From JBJFCE01 sp051888775 (lineage in GTDB: Bacteria; Bacillota; Clostridia; Lachnospirales; Lachnospiraceae), in NCBI GenBank assembly GCA_051888775.1, contig JBJFCE010000050.1, positions 1 through 64,000 of the forward strand: a stretch of DNA of 64,000 nucleotides, read 5' to 3'. This document shows, one piece after another, positions 36,229-44,425 of the stretch. Below the pieces are notes generated by a model. The model made no database searches. It was given only the letters and a program-made list of their open reading frames with translations, and had not been told where the DNA came from. Every line of letters begins with the position of its first letter. Position 1 is the first letter of the stretch. The translations under genes and the position numbers were made by a program.

Positions 36229-37803
36229 TTAATTTTCCGAAGATCCAATCTTCACAACGAGTACTCCGTCAATCTCGGCAATGGATCCCTCTGCCGGATA
36301 AACCGGCATTTTAGAAAGCTCTGCACTTCCCTCTATCATCTGTATCTGCTCCTTTGTCACTTCTCCAAGCGGAAAATGCAGATATTCCTTCATGTATTTA
36401 TAAACCGCCTCATAGCTGTACCAAGGTTTAATCTCCGTTCCTGATACGTTTTTCAACTCTTCAAACTCAGGTATAGATACCTCATAATGATCATTAAAAA
36501 TCTGACTGCTTCCGGCAAAATAGACCGGCATACCCTCTTGCCATTCCTGCGTTTCTTCAATCCGCACTGCAGTCCGGTTCAGAAATGTAGCCACTTCCTG
36601 CGTTGCTGCATCCAATCTGTGATATGCCATATTGCAAACGTAAAATCCGGAAACCACTGTTACTGCACATGTGATAACAACTGTCCATTCTGCAGTATGC
36701 ATCAAACAAACCTGATCCGACCATCTTTGCGCAACCGTCTCCATCACTGCGAGTAACAGCAGATAAGTCATGATCACGGAAAACAGCATATAATTATCTA
36801 CACCGCTTCCGACACGGTCTCCCATTAAAAACGGAGCTGCATTTACGCCAAGCGGAAACAGGCAAAACAGCAGAATTATCTGTGTCTTACCGGATTTTTC
36901 CCGCTGTCGAAATGCCCTGACAAGCAAAAGCAACAGTACTACCGCTGCCACATAATTTGCCACAGTCGGTATGAGTCCGTTATTGTATTCTGTTGTAAAA
37001 AAGTACCTTAAAAAGTAGATATACGCATATACAAAGCCTTTTACAAGCCCCTTCAGTGTAAAGGATGTCATCTCGTCCACACCATGATAACTTCCCATGG
37101 TAATACCCGTAACCTTCAGTGCAATCTGCAAAAGGACATAGTACAGAATAAAACCGACTACCATCATTCCAAGATACTTCAGGCTCTTCAGCACAAGTTC
37201 CTTCCATGCCACATCCCGCCTAAGAACATCAAGCAACAGAATGGCAAATACGACTGCTATGGCAACAGACAGAAACGGCTGGTAGCATCCAAGCGATATG
37301 CACATACAAAGTGCACCGCCGATATATCCCCGCCTATACTTCTGTGTCAACCAGACTGCTCCGACTGCCAGACACATCGAGATACAGAAAATGTCACTGT
37401 TGACCCCGTAGGAAAGATAGCTTGCAATCCCCGGAAACGTAACCACAATACCGCCCGCCAATGCTGCAAACAGCATAGAACGGAGCTTCAGACAATCCAC
37501 CAGCATATATACTGCTATCGCAATAACCGTCAATGCCAGCACACCGTTTATGGCAGCTGAGCTGAAATAACCGCTGACTGCTGTCACGATCGGCAGAAAT
37601 ACCCTTCCCATTGCCAAAGTATCGCTTTTTTCATACGGCATCGTGGAAAAAATATTTCCCATCTCAAAGTAATTATAAAACTTATTCGTAATTATATACA
37701 GATGTGTTATCAGCCCGCATAAAAAGGCTGTAAGCGCACCTATGCAGGGAATTCTGTTCCTGCCGATAAATGCTTTGATACTTTCTGTCGGTGAATCTTT
37801 CAT
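36229..37803 (-). CDS. GtrII-type membrane glucosyltransferase, paralog 3
   Basis: A 524-residue polytopic protein, more diverged than paralogs 1 and 2. It has NYFEMGNIFSTMPYEKSDTL then AMGRVFLPIVTAVSGYFSSA in the position of the first outside loop and GR block. The shared C-terminal module is present in altered form: MPVYPAEGSIAEIDGVLVVKIG. An outside domain of about 120 residues precedes it. Start and stop overlap: ATGA joins it to 37800-39320, with GGAG 5 nt upstream. It probably transfers a sugar outside the membrane, with a different acceptor from the others. Confidence 0.72.
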   Translation of the reverse strand: MKDSPTESIKAFIGRNRIPCIGALTAFLCGLITHLYIITNKFYNYFEMGNIFSTMPYEKSDTLAMGRVFLPIVTAVSGYFSSAAINGVLALTVIAIAVYMLVDCLKLRSMLFAALAGGIVVTFPGIASYLSYGVNSDIFCISMCLAVGAVWLTQKYRRGYIGGALCMCISLGCYQPFLSVAIAVVFAILLLDVLRRDVAWKELVLKSLKYLGMMVVGFILYYVLLQIALKVTGITMGSYHGVDEMTSFTLKGLVKGFVYAYIYFLRYFFTTEYNNGLIPTVANYVAAVVLLLLLVRAFRQREKSGKTQIILLFCLFPLGVNAAPFLMGDRVGSGVDNYMLFSVIMTYLLLLAVMETVAQRWSDQVCLMHTAEWTVVITCAVTVVSGFYVCNMAYHRLDAATQEVATFLNRTAVRIEETQEWQEGMPVYFAGSSQIFNDHYEVSIPEFEELKNVSGTEIKPWYSYEAVYKYMKEYLHFPLGEVTKEQIQMIEGSAELSKMPVYPAEGSIAEIDGVLVVKIGSSEN

Positions 37804-39320
37804 TGCTTCTCCTGTTCCCTTAAATATCCGGCCACCCAGTCCGCGATATTCTGCTGACTCTGTTCAAAAGTCAATGCCTGATTGCTTTGTGCTTTTTTCG
37901 GATCAATATAGGCATATACACAATGATCCGAAAATGCTTTAAAATATCTTCGTACATCTGCCTGATCGATAGAAAAACCGGGCTTTCTGATCTCATCCAG
38001 TGCTTTCTTACAATCCTCCTGACAGCCCACCTTATAAATACCGGGACCATACTCCGTTCCGCCATTTCCAAATACCAAAGCAGGCTTTCCGTTAATAATG
38101 GACTCAATGATAATTGTTCCCGTGCAGGTAGCAGATGCCAGACAATGCCGCAACAGTTCCTTGGAGTCTACTGTACTTTGGATCAAATGGACTCCTCTGA
38201 TTTGTTTCAGGTTCTCATAGAAATCTCGGGAACGGTACGGCTGTACAAAGTGCTCCTTAACATATAAATTAATGCCGCTTCCTTCCAATGTTTTGGCAAG
38301 AATCTGCACTGCCAAATATTGCTCTACGAATACCCCTGCCTGCGGAAGTGTTGTCGCTTCCGGTTGCATATGCAGCATAAATACAACAAACGGCTTTGTA
38401 TAATCCGGCTGCTCTGCTATTTTATTGTAATAATTCAGATCCCGCATAGTACGAAGCTTGCGTTTCGTCATACGTATTAACCGCTTATCTTCTTTATTTC
38501 TACGGCAATATTCCGTAAATGGCGCACGATCATGCTCCTCCAGACTCAGTTTTAAGCCATGCTTCCATCTGGACCATAGTCTGTGGCGTACATTTTTTCC
38601 GTCAATATAGGACAACATATGCTTTTTATGAAACTGGTGATGCGATTTTTTGAATTTACCGCCATGTACCAGCCCATCATCCATACCAATGTTTTTATAC
38701 TGCACAGCCTGATAATAATGCTCCACATCAGGCGGCAACACCACTTCACCCTCCGGCATGTTCCGATAGCTTTCCGTTGTTTTCTTCCATAGATCATCCA
38801 GACTCGTTCCCGTAAATAAACGGTACGGAATCGACATGGGCGTCATAATGCACATTGGAATCTTCTTTACCAGCGCCAGACAATGAATCACATAATCATG
38901 CGTATGATGCGGCACTCCGGTCAGAACAACACAATTGATCTTTCTGGTTGTCAGCATATGGTTCCAGAAACGCAGATGCTTGATATACAGCCCCTTCGCT
39001 TCCTCAAAATCGAAAATATCAAATTCCGTGATGCGCATCAGCATTTTTAATGCCATAGGCTCATAGGGTGCCATTGCTTCGATAAGCTCCCTTGATAACG
39101 GAATACAGTCATTCAAATCATATGCTTCCTCATAACGGCAATTTGTGCAAAGATCATAATCAACCAATTCCACGCGATCGTCAAAAACATCAATATTATC
39201 ATGCTGCTTATTTGTCATCAGACAGGTCGCAAAAGGAACCTGCTCGTCCAGTTTACGAAGTATCCCGGATTGATATCCCTGATAAGAATCCAGTCCTTCA
39301 AAGAAAATATGCCACTCCAT
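37800..39320 (-). CDS. KpsS/capsule-synthesis-like soluble protein, distant
   Basis: A 506-residue protein without signal peptide or membrane helices. Two segments recall the capsule polysaccharide synthesis family (KpsS/KpsC/LipB, PF05159), a GT-B fold: FVVFMLHMQPEATTLPQAGV with GVFVEQYLAVQILAKTLEG, and later LLRHCLASATCTGTIIIESI followed by NGKPALVFGN. The N-terminal half is unlike anything I recognise and carries DYDLCTNCRYEEAYDLND. A glycosyltransferase role is plausible, but the classical role (Kdo linker in Gram-negative capsules) should not be assumed here. It is joined by overlap to GtrII paralog 3 and lies 1 base after the ABC exporter gene, so all three are co-translated. Confidence 0.55.
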   Translation of the reverse strand: MEWHIFFEGLDSYQGYQSGILRKLDEQVPFATCLMTNKQHDNIDVFDDRVELVDYDLCTNCRYEEAYDLNDCIPLSRELIEAMAPYEPMALKMLMRITEFDIFDFEEAKGLYIKHLRFWNHMLTTRKINCVVLTGVPHHTHDYVIHCLALVKKIPMCIMTPMSIPYRLFTGTSLDDLWKKTTESYRNMPEGEVVLPPDVEHYYQAVQYKNIGMDDGLVHGGKFKKSHHQFHKKHMLSYIDGKNVRHRLWSRWKHGLKLSLEEHDRAPFTEYCRRNKEDKRLIRMTKRKLRTMRDLNYYNKIAEQPDYTKPFVVFMLHMQPEATTLPQAGVFVEQYLAVQILAKTLEGSGINLYVKEHFVQPYRSRDFYENLKQIRGVHLIQSTVDSKELLRHCLASATCTGTIIIESIINGKPALVFGNGGTEYGPGIYKVGCQEDCKKALDEIRKPGFSIDQADVRRYFKAFSDHCVYAYIDPKKAQSNQALTFEQSQQNIADWVAGYLREQEKQ

Positions 39321-39321
39321 C

Positions 39322-41088
39322 TTAATCCAGTGTCGCCTCCACTAATTTGCGGTTTTCAACCTTATAGATCAGATCACAGTTCTCGATCGTCTTTAATCTG
39401 TGTGCGATAATCAGCATGGTCTTTTTCCCATGAAAACGATTTATTGCATCCATAATTGCTGCCTCAGTATCATTGTCCAGTGCAGAGGTTGCCTCGTCCA
39501 GAATCAAAAACTCCGGATTATGGTAAAGTGCTCTTGCAATACCGATACGTTGCCGCTGTCCACCGGACAGGCGCACACCGCGCTCTCCGATTTTCGTATG
39601 CAAACCTTCCGGTAAGCCTTCGACAAATTCCTTTAATTGTGCTTCGGCAAGTACTTCCCATACTCTGTTTTCATCAATAGTATCCTCATCATAACCAAAT
39701 GCAATATTTGCCGCAATCGTATCATCCATAAGTCCGATAAACTGTGGAATGTAGCCAATATTATGAAGCCATGCACTATAATCCTCAAAAACATTCACGC
39801 CATCACAGGTAATCCTTCCGCTTTCCATTTTTAAAAGTCCCAGCAGGATATCCACAATTGTCGATTTTCCGGCACCTGATGACCCGATGATGCCGACAGA
39901 CTTACCGACCGGAATCTCCATCTGTGCTTCTTGAAATATATAGCACTCGGAATTTGGATAATGATACGTAATATCCTTCATTATAATCCTGTCTTTTATC
40001 TCCATTTTGTGGGGCGGGGCAGATTCACAACAACTGAAGTTCTGCCTTGCATCATCTTCCTTTACCTGCATATCTTCTGACATGTCCACATTATCATAGA
40101 CAAAATCCAGCGTCGGCTTGTAATAGGAAATATTTGCAAGATACGTACTCATGCGGCTGGCACTCGGCATCAAACGCATTGCTGCTACCGCAAATGCGGA
40201 AAGCTGTGGAACCAAAGTAGATACCTTCTGCCCTGCCATAACCGCAAACAACATATAAATCAGCACTCCACAAATACATACTGTTTCGATCAGCAATTTC
40301 GGAACCGAACCGTACAAATTATTATCTCTAACCAACCTATAATATCTTCGTCCATGCTTTTTATAAGCTTCCAGAAAAGCATCTTCCTTATCATATACCT
40401 TAACGTCTTTGATATTGTTGATTGACTGAATAATACTCTTATACATCAGGCTCTGCTTAATACGTGATTCCTGCCCAATACTGCTAATCTTGGGCTTTAA
40501 TACCTTGTTAATCAAAAGCATAGTGCCCACCAAAAAAATGCTGATCACCAGCGTCATCTTGAAATCAATGCACATAACCGTAATACCGAGACACAGTGCC
40601 ACTACCAGCTCCGTCAAAAGCTGCATACACTGCAGCAACAGACTGAAAACACCTGTCGTATCGCTGTATACGGTACGCAGCACATCACTTGTGTTCGCAT
40701 TCAAAAAATATTCATACGGCTTATGCAGATAGATCTGAAGCAAATCTCTGGAAATCCGGTACTGGCAGTTGGCAATAAAAGTATGCTGTACATAATACAG
40801 CACATACATATAGATATTTTTCCCCGCAAATATCAAAATCAGCCCCACCAACATCAGTTCCAGAAACTGCGTGGTATTCGTAATATGGAACAGGTCGCAG
40901 ATCATACGGATATACCAAGTACTGTTCAGGGCATCTTCCGTCATGATGACCTCCACTACCGGCAGGATCAGGGATACACTGGCGGTTTCCAGAATCGCAC
41001 CGATAAAGATCATAACAACTAACAGTGCCACACGGCCCTTTTGCTTTTTATTTAAAACCTTTTGAAATTTCCTGATGATTTCCTTCAT
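39322..41088 (-). CDS. ABC exporter, fused permease-ATPase (PglK/MsbA-like flippase)
   Basis: A 588-residue half-transporter with six N-terminal helices and a nucleotide-binding domain: Walker A IGSSGAGKSTIVDILLGL, signature LSGGQRQRIGIARAL, Walker B FLILDEATSALD and switch IIAHRLKTI. It is a paralog of 12183-13970; the NBD motifs are nearly identical while the membrane parts differ, which suggests different lipid-linked cargoes. As a homodimer it would flip an oligosaccharide-diphospholipid outward. The AAGGAG site and spacing are good. It follows the DUF2334 deacetylase gene by 16 bases. Confidence 0.88.
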   Translation of the reverse strand: MKEIIRKFQKVLNKKQKGRVALLVVMIFIGAILETASVSLILPVVEVIMTEDALNSTWYIRMICDLFHITNTTQFLELMLVGLILIFAGKNIYMYVLYYVQHTFIANCQYRISRDLLQIYLHKPYEYFLNANTSDVLRTVYSDTTGVFSLLLQCMQLLTELVVALCLGITVMCIDFKMTLVISIFLVGTMLLINKVLKPKISSIGQESRIKQSLMYKSIIQSINNIKDVKVYDKEDAFLEAYKKHGRRYYRLVRDNNLYGSVPKLLIETVCICGVLIYMLFAVMAGQKVSTLVPQLSAFAVAAMRLMPSASRMSTYLANISYYKPTLDFVYDNVDMSEDMQVKEDDARQNFSCCESAPPHKMEIKDRIIMKDITYHYPNSECYIFQEAQMEIPVGKSVGIIGSSGAGKSTIVDILLGLLKMESGRITCDGVNVFEDYSAWLHNIGYIPQFIGLMDDTIAANIAFGYDEDTIDENRVWEVLAEAQLKEFVEGLPEGLHTKIGERGVRLSGGQRQRIGIARALYHNPEFLILDEATSALDNDTEAAIMDAINRFHGKKTMLIIAHRLKTIENCDLIYKVENRKLVEATLD

Positions 41089-41104
41089 AAATCTCCTTCA
41101 GCAT

Positions 41105-41956
41105 TTACCGATACTTTCTGTGAAACAGCAGATGAATCAAAAGTCCCGGCAAACCCAGTATACGCTTTCTTCTTTTTACAGACGTATTCTGATCGTCTGT
41201 ACGTGCAAAATACTGCTGTATGATTTCATTATCTGCCAAAAAGCCCTTCGTTTTCCGCATCAGCAGATTTTTACGTTCTTCCAGCCATATGGCAGCATTT
41301 TTATTCTTTATATGATAATCAGACGCTTTGACATCGCATAATAGTTCAGGACACTTTGATAAAAAGTGATCCAATTCTTCAAATTCCCGCTTTTTCATTG
41401 CGTTGATATGCAGACAAAGCGTGTCCACCCGCTTTGGCATTTTAGGCTTTGACAAAGTACACGGTATGAATACCAGCCCATTTGACCGATACGGACAGCT
41501 GCCGTAACCATCGGTAATTGCCGTAAATCCAAGTTCCCGCAGTGCTTTTAATGTTTTCCGGTCATATGTATGACCGGGCGCCATAAACATTTTAACACAA
41601 ATACCCTGTTTATGCAAAATTTCCTGCCCTTTTGCAAGCTTCTCATACTGTACCTCATAAGGTAGTCCCGCAAACTCACTGAACGGGTTGATGCCGAGCA
41701 TTCCGGACTTCTTTGTCTCATAGACATGGCGGTATCCGTGCTGTGCGATGATCCAGCCCTGTTCCTGCAATTGCCTGATACAATCCCAAAAGTCTGCCCG
41801 GACCGGATTTACCGATAATTTCTCATCCCGGTTTTCAGGTACAACACCGATGATCGGCTTGATATGATATTTTTCAAAAATAGTCCGGATCAGTTCAAAG
41901 TTCTCCCAGTTCATATCCGGGGTGATATCATCCAGACGGATCAGTAATTGTTTCAA
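41105..41956 (-). CDS. DUF2334/polysaccharide deacetylase-like protein
   Basis: A 283-residue protein of the NodB-like deacetylase superfamily. LIRLDDITPDMNW places the metal-binding Asp pair at residues 9-10, AQHGYRHVYE gives His73 and His77, and MFMAPGHTYD near 128 is the third block. These fit DUF2334, which removes acyl groups from amino sugars. No signal peptide is seen, so it would act on the cytosolic side on a lipid-linked intermediate or a sugar. Translation starts at TTG overlapping the TGA of the GT4 gene (TTGA), with GGAGAG just upstream. A basic C-terminal tail follows (SVKRRKRILGLPG). Confidence 0.78.
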   Translation of the reverse strand: MKQLLIRLDDITPDMNWENFELIRTIFEKYHIKPIIGVVPENRDEKLSVNPVRADFWDCIRQLQEQGWIIAQHGYRHVYETKKSGMLGINPFSEFAGLPYEVQYEKLAKGQEILHKQGICVKMFMAPGHTYDRKTLKALRELGFTAITDGYGSCPYRSNGLVFIPCTLSKPKMPKRVDTLCLHINAMKKREFEELDHFLSKCPELLCDVKASDYHIKNKNAAIWLEERKNLLMRKTKGFLADNEIIQQYFARTDDQNTSVKRRKRILGLPGLLIHLLFHRKYR

Positions 41957-43134
41957 TGTTCTCTCTCCAAAACTGTAGTATAGATTTCCATTAATCGCTG
42001 ATAGCTTTGTCCCTGCGAATATAATCTTTGATATTGTTCCGTGACACAGGAAACCCTGTCTGAAACCTTTCCGATGGCTGTTATCAGGCTTTCCGCAGAG
42101 TCATGCTGAAATTTCCACCCGGTTCTGTCTTCTTCAATAATGCTCCCGGTATTTCCGAGATTCGAACCGATCACGGGAGTCCCGACCGAATAGGCTTCCA
42201 ACACACTCATCGGAAATCCTTCATATAACTGCGTTGGTAAAATCAAAGCCAGAGAATCTGCCAAAATTTCCTTTACTTCCCGATTGGTAATCTTCCCAAC
42301 CATTTCTATCGTATGCAGATGATTTTCATGTATATATATTTTGCACCATTCTTCCAGCGGTCCTGTACCACATAAAATCAACTGTGGTGCTTTATCTTCC
42401 ATCCGCTTCCATGCTTCTAACAGTAGCGGAATTCCTTTCAATTCATCCAAGCGTCCAGCATACACAAAACGTTTTCTACGCTTTTCATATGGAATAATAC
42501 TCTCAGAACCTGTCGTAAAATTAGGACGTACAAATACATGCTCAGGCTTAATTTGTTGTAAACTTAATAACTTTTCTTTATTAAACTCAGTCAGGCATAT
42601 ATAATTTAATTTTCCATATGTTCTAAGAAGTCTATGAATGTTTGTCATAATGACGCATGCCAGAGTCTGTATCCGGCTGTTTCTGTAACACCTATGTTTT
42701 ACTGCACATTTCAGTCCGCGTGTTACACAATCCTCACAAACATGCCCATCACGATAAAACATAGCACCCGGGCACAAAAAGCGGTAATTATGAACAGTCT
42801 GCACCACAGGTACATCACAATGAAATGCCGCATAATATACCGACGGGCTGACCAAATTCAAAGTGTTATGAACATGTACCAGATCTATTTTTTGTTCCAA
42901 AAGAATCTTTTTTATTTCTTTGTAAGTTCTGAAATTAAAGATAGTAGTAATTGGCAACCACAATTTCTGCCATTTTGAAAATTGTGGCAGTTCTGCATTA
43001 CTCCTTGTATACAAGGTGACCTCATGCCCATGCTCTTCCAGCATATCCTTTTCATTAACTACTACCGTATCTTCGCCGCCTGCTATTTGATAATAATTAT
43101 GCACAATCAGAATTTTCAATTTTCTTTCTGTCAT
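41953..43134 (-). CDS. GT4 glycosyltransferase with cysteine-cluster insertion
   Basis: A 393-residue GT-B enzyme: KLKILIVHNYYQIAGGEDTVV at the N-terminus, VYAGRLDELKGIPLLLEAW at the start of the donor half and LPTQLYEGFPMSVLEAYSVGTPVIGSNLG as the EX7E region. Near residues 125-155 is a cysteine cluster (RFLCPGAMF, HVCEDCVTRG, KCAVKHRCY), which repeats the layout in 18950-20152. The start is uncertain: ATG at 43134 has GGAG 11 nt upstream and ATG at 43152 has no clear site. It is the first minus-strand gene after the plus-strand GT4, so a promoter must lie in or beyond 43153-43285. Confidence 0.84.
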   Translation of the reverse strand: MTERKLKILIVHNYYQIAGGEDTVVVNEKDMLEEHGHEVTLYTRSNAELPQFSKWQKLWLPITTIFNFRTYKEIKKILLEQKIDLVHVHNTLNLVSPSVYYAAFHCDVPVVQTVHNYRFLCPGAMFYRDGHVCEDCVTRGLKCAVKHRCYRNSRIQTLACVIMTNIHRLLRTYGKLNYICLTEFNKEKLLSLQQIKPEHVFVRPNFTTGSESIIPYEKRRKRFVYAGRLDELKGIPLLLEAWKRMEDKAPQLILCGTGPLEEWCKIYIHENHLHTIEMVGKITNREVKEILADSLALILPTQLYEGFPMSVLEAYSVGTPVIGSNLGNTGSIIEEDRTGWKFQHDSAESLITAIGKVSDRVSCVTEQYQRLYSQGQSYQRLMEIYTTVLEREH

Positions 43135-43217
43135 AACTGTTTCTTCTCCCATATTTGATACTTAAACAGTGCAAGGAATCTATCATTCAGAGTATCTGAA
43201 ATTACAGAAAACCGATA

Positions 43218-43246
43218 TTTACAAACTTTTTCTTTTCATGTAACAT
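43218..43246 (+). promoter_or_regulatory. Candidate promoter for the plus-strand GT4 gene
   Basis: TTTACA at 43218-43223 (five of six consensus bases), a 17-nt spacer, then TAACAT at 43241-43246 (four of six). The spacing to the ATG at 43286 leaves a leader of about 32 nt, with GGAGG 11-12 nt before the ATG. This 133-base gap must also serve the minus-strand gene, but I see no convincing minus-strand match. Confidence 0.4.
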
Positions 43247-43285
43247 AATATTAATGCAACAATATTCACGGAGGCACCTTCAATC

Positions 43286-44410
43286 ATGGCATCCAGACTG
43301 ATCTTATATGATACATCCAACTATATTGATTTCCCGATTGGCGGACAGATTACCAGTATCTCTAATTTTCTGCTTTTTTTAACGCAAAAACATGCTTCTG
43401 AATGTCAAAATGTAATCCTTGTAGGCGTAACCACCAATCCCGACGAACTCGGGATCTGGCAACAAATTCAAATAAACGGCATTACCTTTTCCATGCTACC
43501 GGTTGCAGTTGCCAATACAGATTTAAGCCATATTCAAAAATCCCTCCGCTTGCAATTTGCCAAAGGACTGTTAAAATACGGCAGACAACTCCATATCACC
43601 AAAAGAGACTGCTGTTATATTCACACACCGGAAGCATACGGAGTCGTAAAGCTTTTAAATCCGTTTGCCACCTGCGTCATTTTCTCTCACGGCAGCTATT
43701 TTAACATGGAACAGTCCTTCCGTTTCTTTCAGAAAAATGTACTGATTAAAAAAGGCTTTATGCTCTATATCAAATGGATCATCAGAAATGCAAAGCTGAT
43801 CTTCGTTCTGGATGATGACAGCTATCATGCTTATTATAAATATAATCACCGCCTGATAAAAGCATTAAATTCCATTGTTTGCCCATCCGAAAATGAGATT
43901 CACGATCCTACCGGAAATCTGATCTTTGTAGGACGTCTGTCAAAAGGAAAAAATATCGGACCCATTATAGATGCAGTACGGGATATGGATAACCGCCGCC
44001 TGTTAATCGTCGGAGACGGTGAAGAATACGATTTCCTCTCCTCAATTGCGTCAGACAATGTTCAATTCGCAGGTGCCGTCCCGCCTTCTCAGGTAAAAGA
44101 ATACATGAAACAATCCGATATTTTGATCATGAATTCACTTTTTGAAGGAATCCCCATGACGATTCTGGAAGCACTCAGCTTCGGACTGCCCGTTATCACA
44201 ACTCCTGTAGGAGGAATCCCTTCCGTACTGCACTTTGGTCAGGACTCTGAGAAAACAGACGGAACTGACGGACAGATCCAGGAAAAGATTGAAAAAATCT
44301 ATGCTTCCTATACTGCTTATTCCGAATGTGCTTACCAAAACTCCAAGCGCTTTGACTATTTAGAGGTCAACCGTACTATTTATCATGAATTAAAAAAGTT
44401 CTGGAAATAA
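43286..44410 (+). CDS. GT4 glycosyltransferase on the opposite strand
   Basis: A 374-residue GT-B protein. The N-terminal half opens LILYDTSNYIDFPIGGQITS. The donor half has LIFVGRLSKGKNIGPIIDAV, RRLLIVGDGEEYDFL and the EX7E block NSLFEGIPMTILEALSFGLPVITT. It would add a sugar in the cytosol. It is one of only two plus-strand genes and divides the minus-strand operon: 43134 is divergent on its left, and the AsnB gene ends convergently 15 bases beyond its stop. This suggests a later insertion with its own promoter. Confidence 0.85.
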   Translation: MASRLILYDTSNYIDFPIGGQITSISNFLLFLTQKHASECQNVILVGVTTNPDELGIWQQIQINGITFSMLPVAVANTDLSHIQKSLRLQFAKGLLKYGRQLHITKRDCCYIHTPEAYGVVKLLNPFATCVIFSHGSYFNMEQSFRFFQKNVLIKKGFMLYIKWIIRNAKLIFVLDDDSYHAYYKYNHRLIKALNSIVCPSENEIHDPTGNLIFVGRLSKGKNIGPIIDAVRDMDNRRLLIVGDGEEYDFLSSIASDNVQFAGAVPPSQVKEYMKQSDILIMNSLFEGIPMTILEALSFGLPVITTPVGGIPSVLHFGQDSEKTDGTDGQIQEKIEKIYASYTAYSECAYQNSKRFDYLEVNRTIYHELKKFWK

Positions 44411-44421
44411 CTCCGTTATTT
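44405..44421. terminator. Small symmetrical hairpin between convergent genes, possible weak terminator
   Basis: AAATAAC (44405-44411) faces GTTATTT (44415-44421) across a 3-nt loop, overlapping the stop codon of the plus-strand gene and lying just past the stop of the AsnB gene. The stem is AT-rich. On the minus strand a run of six T bases comes about 8 nt later, so it could act weakly there. Confidence 0.35.
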
Positions 44422-44425
44422 GTCC

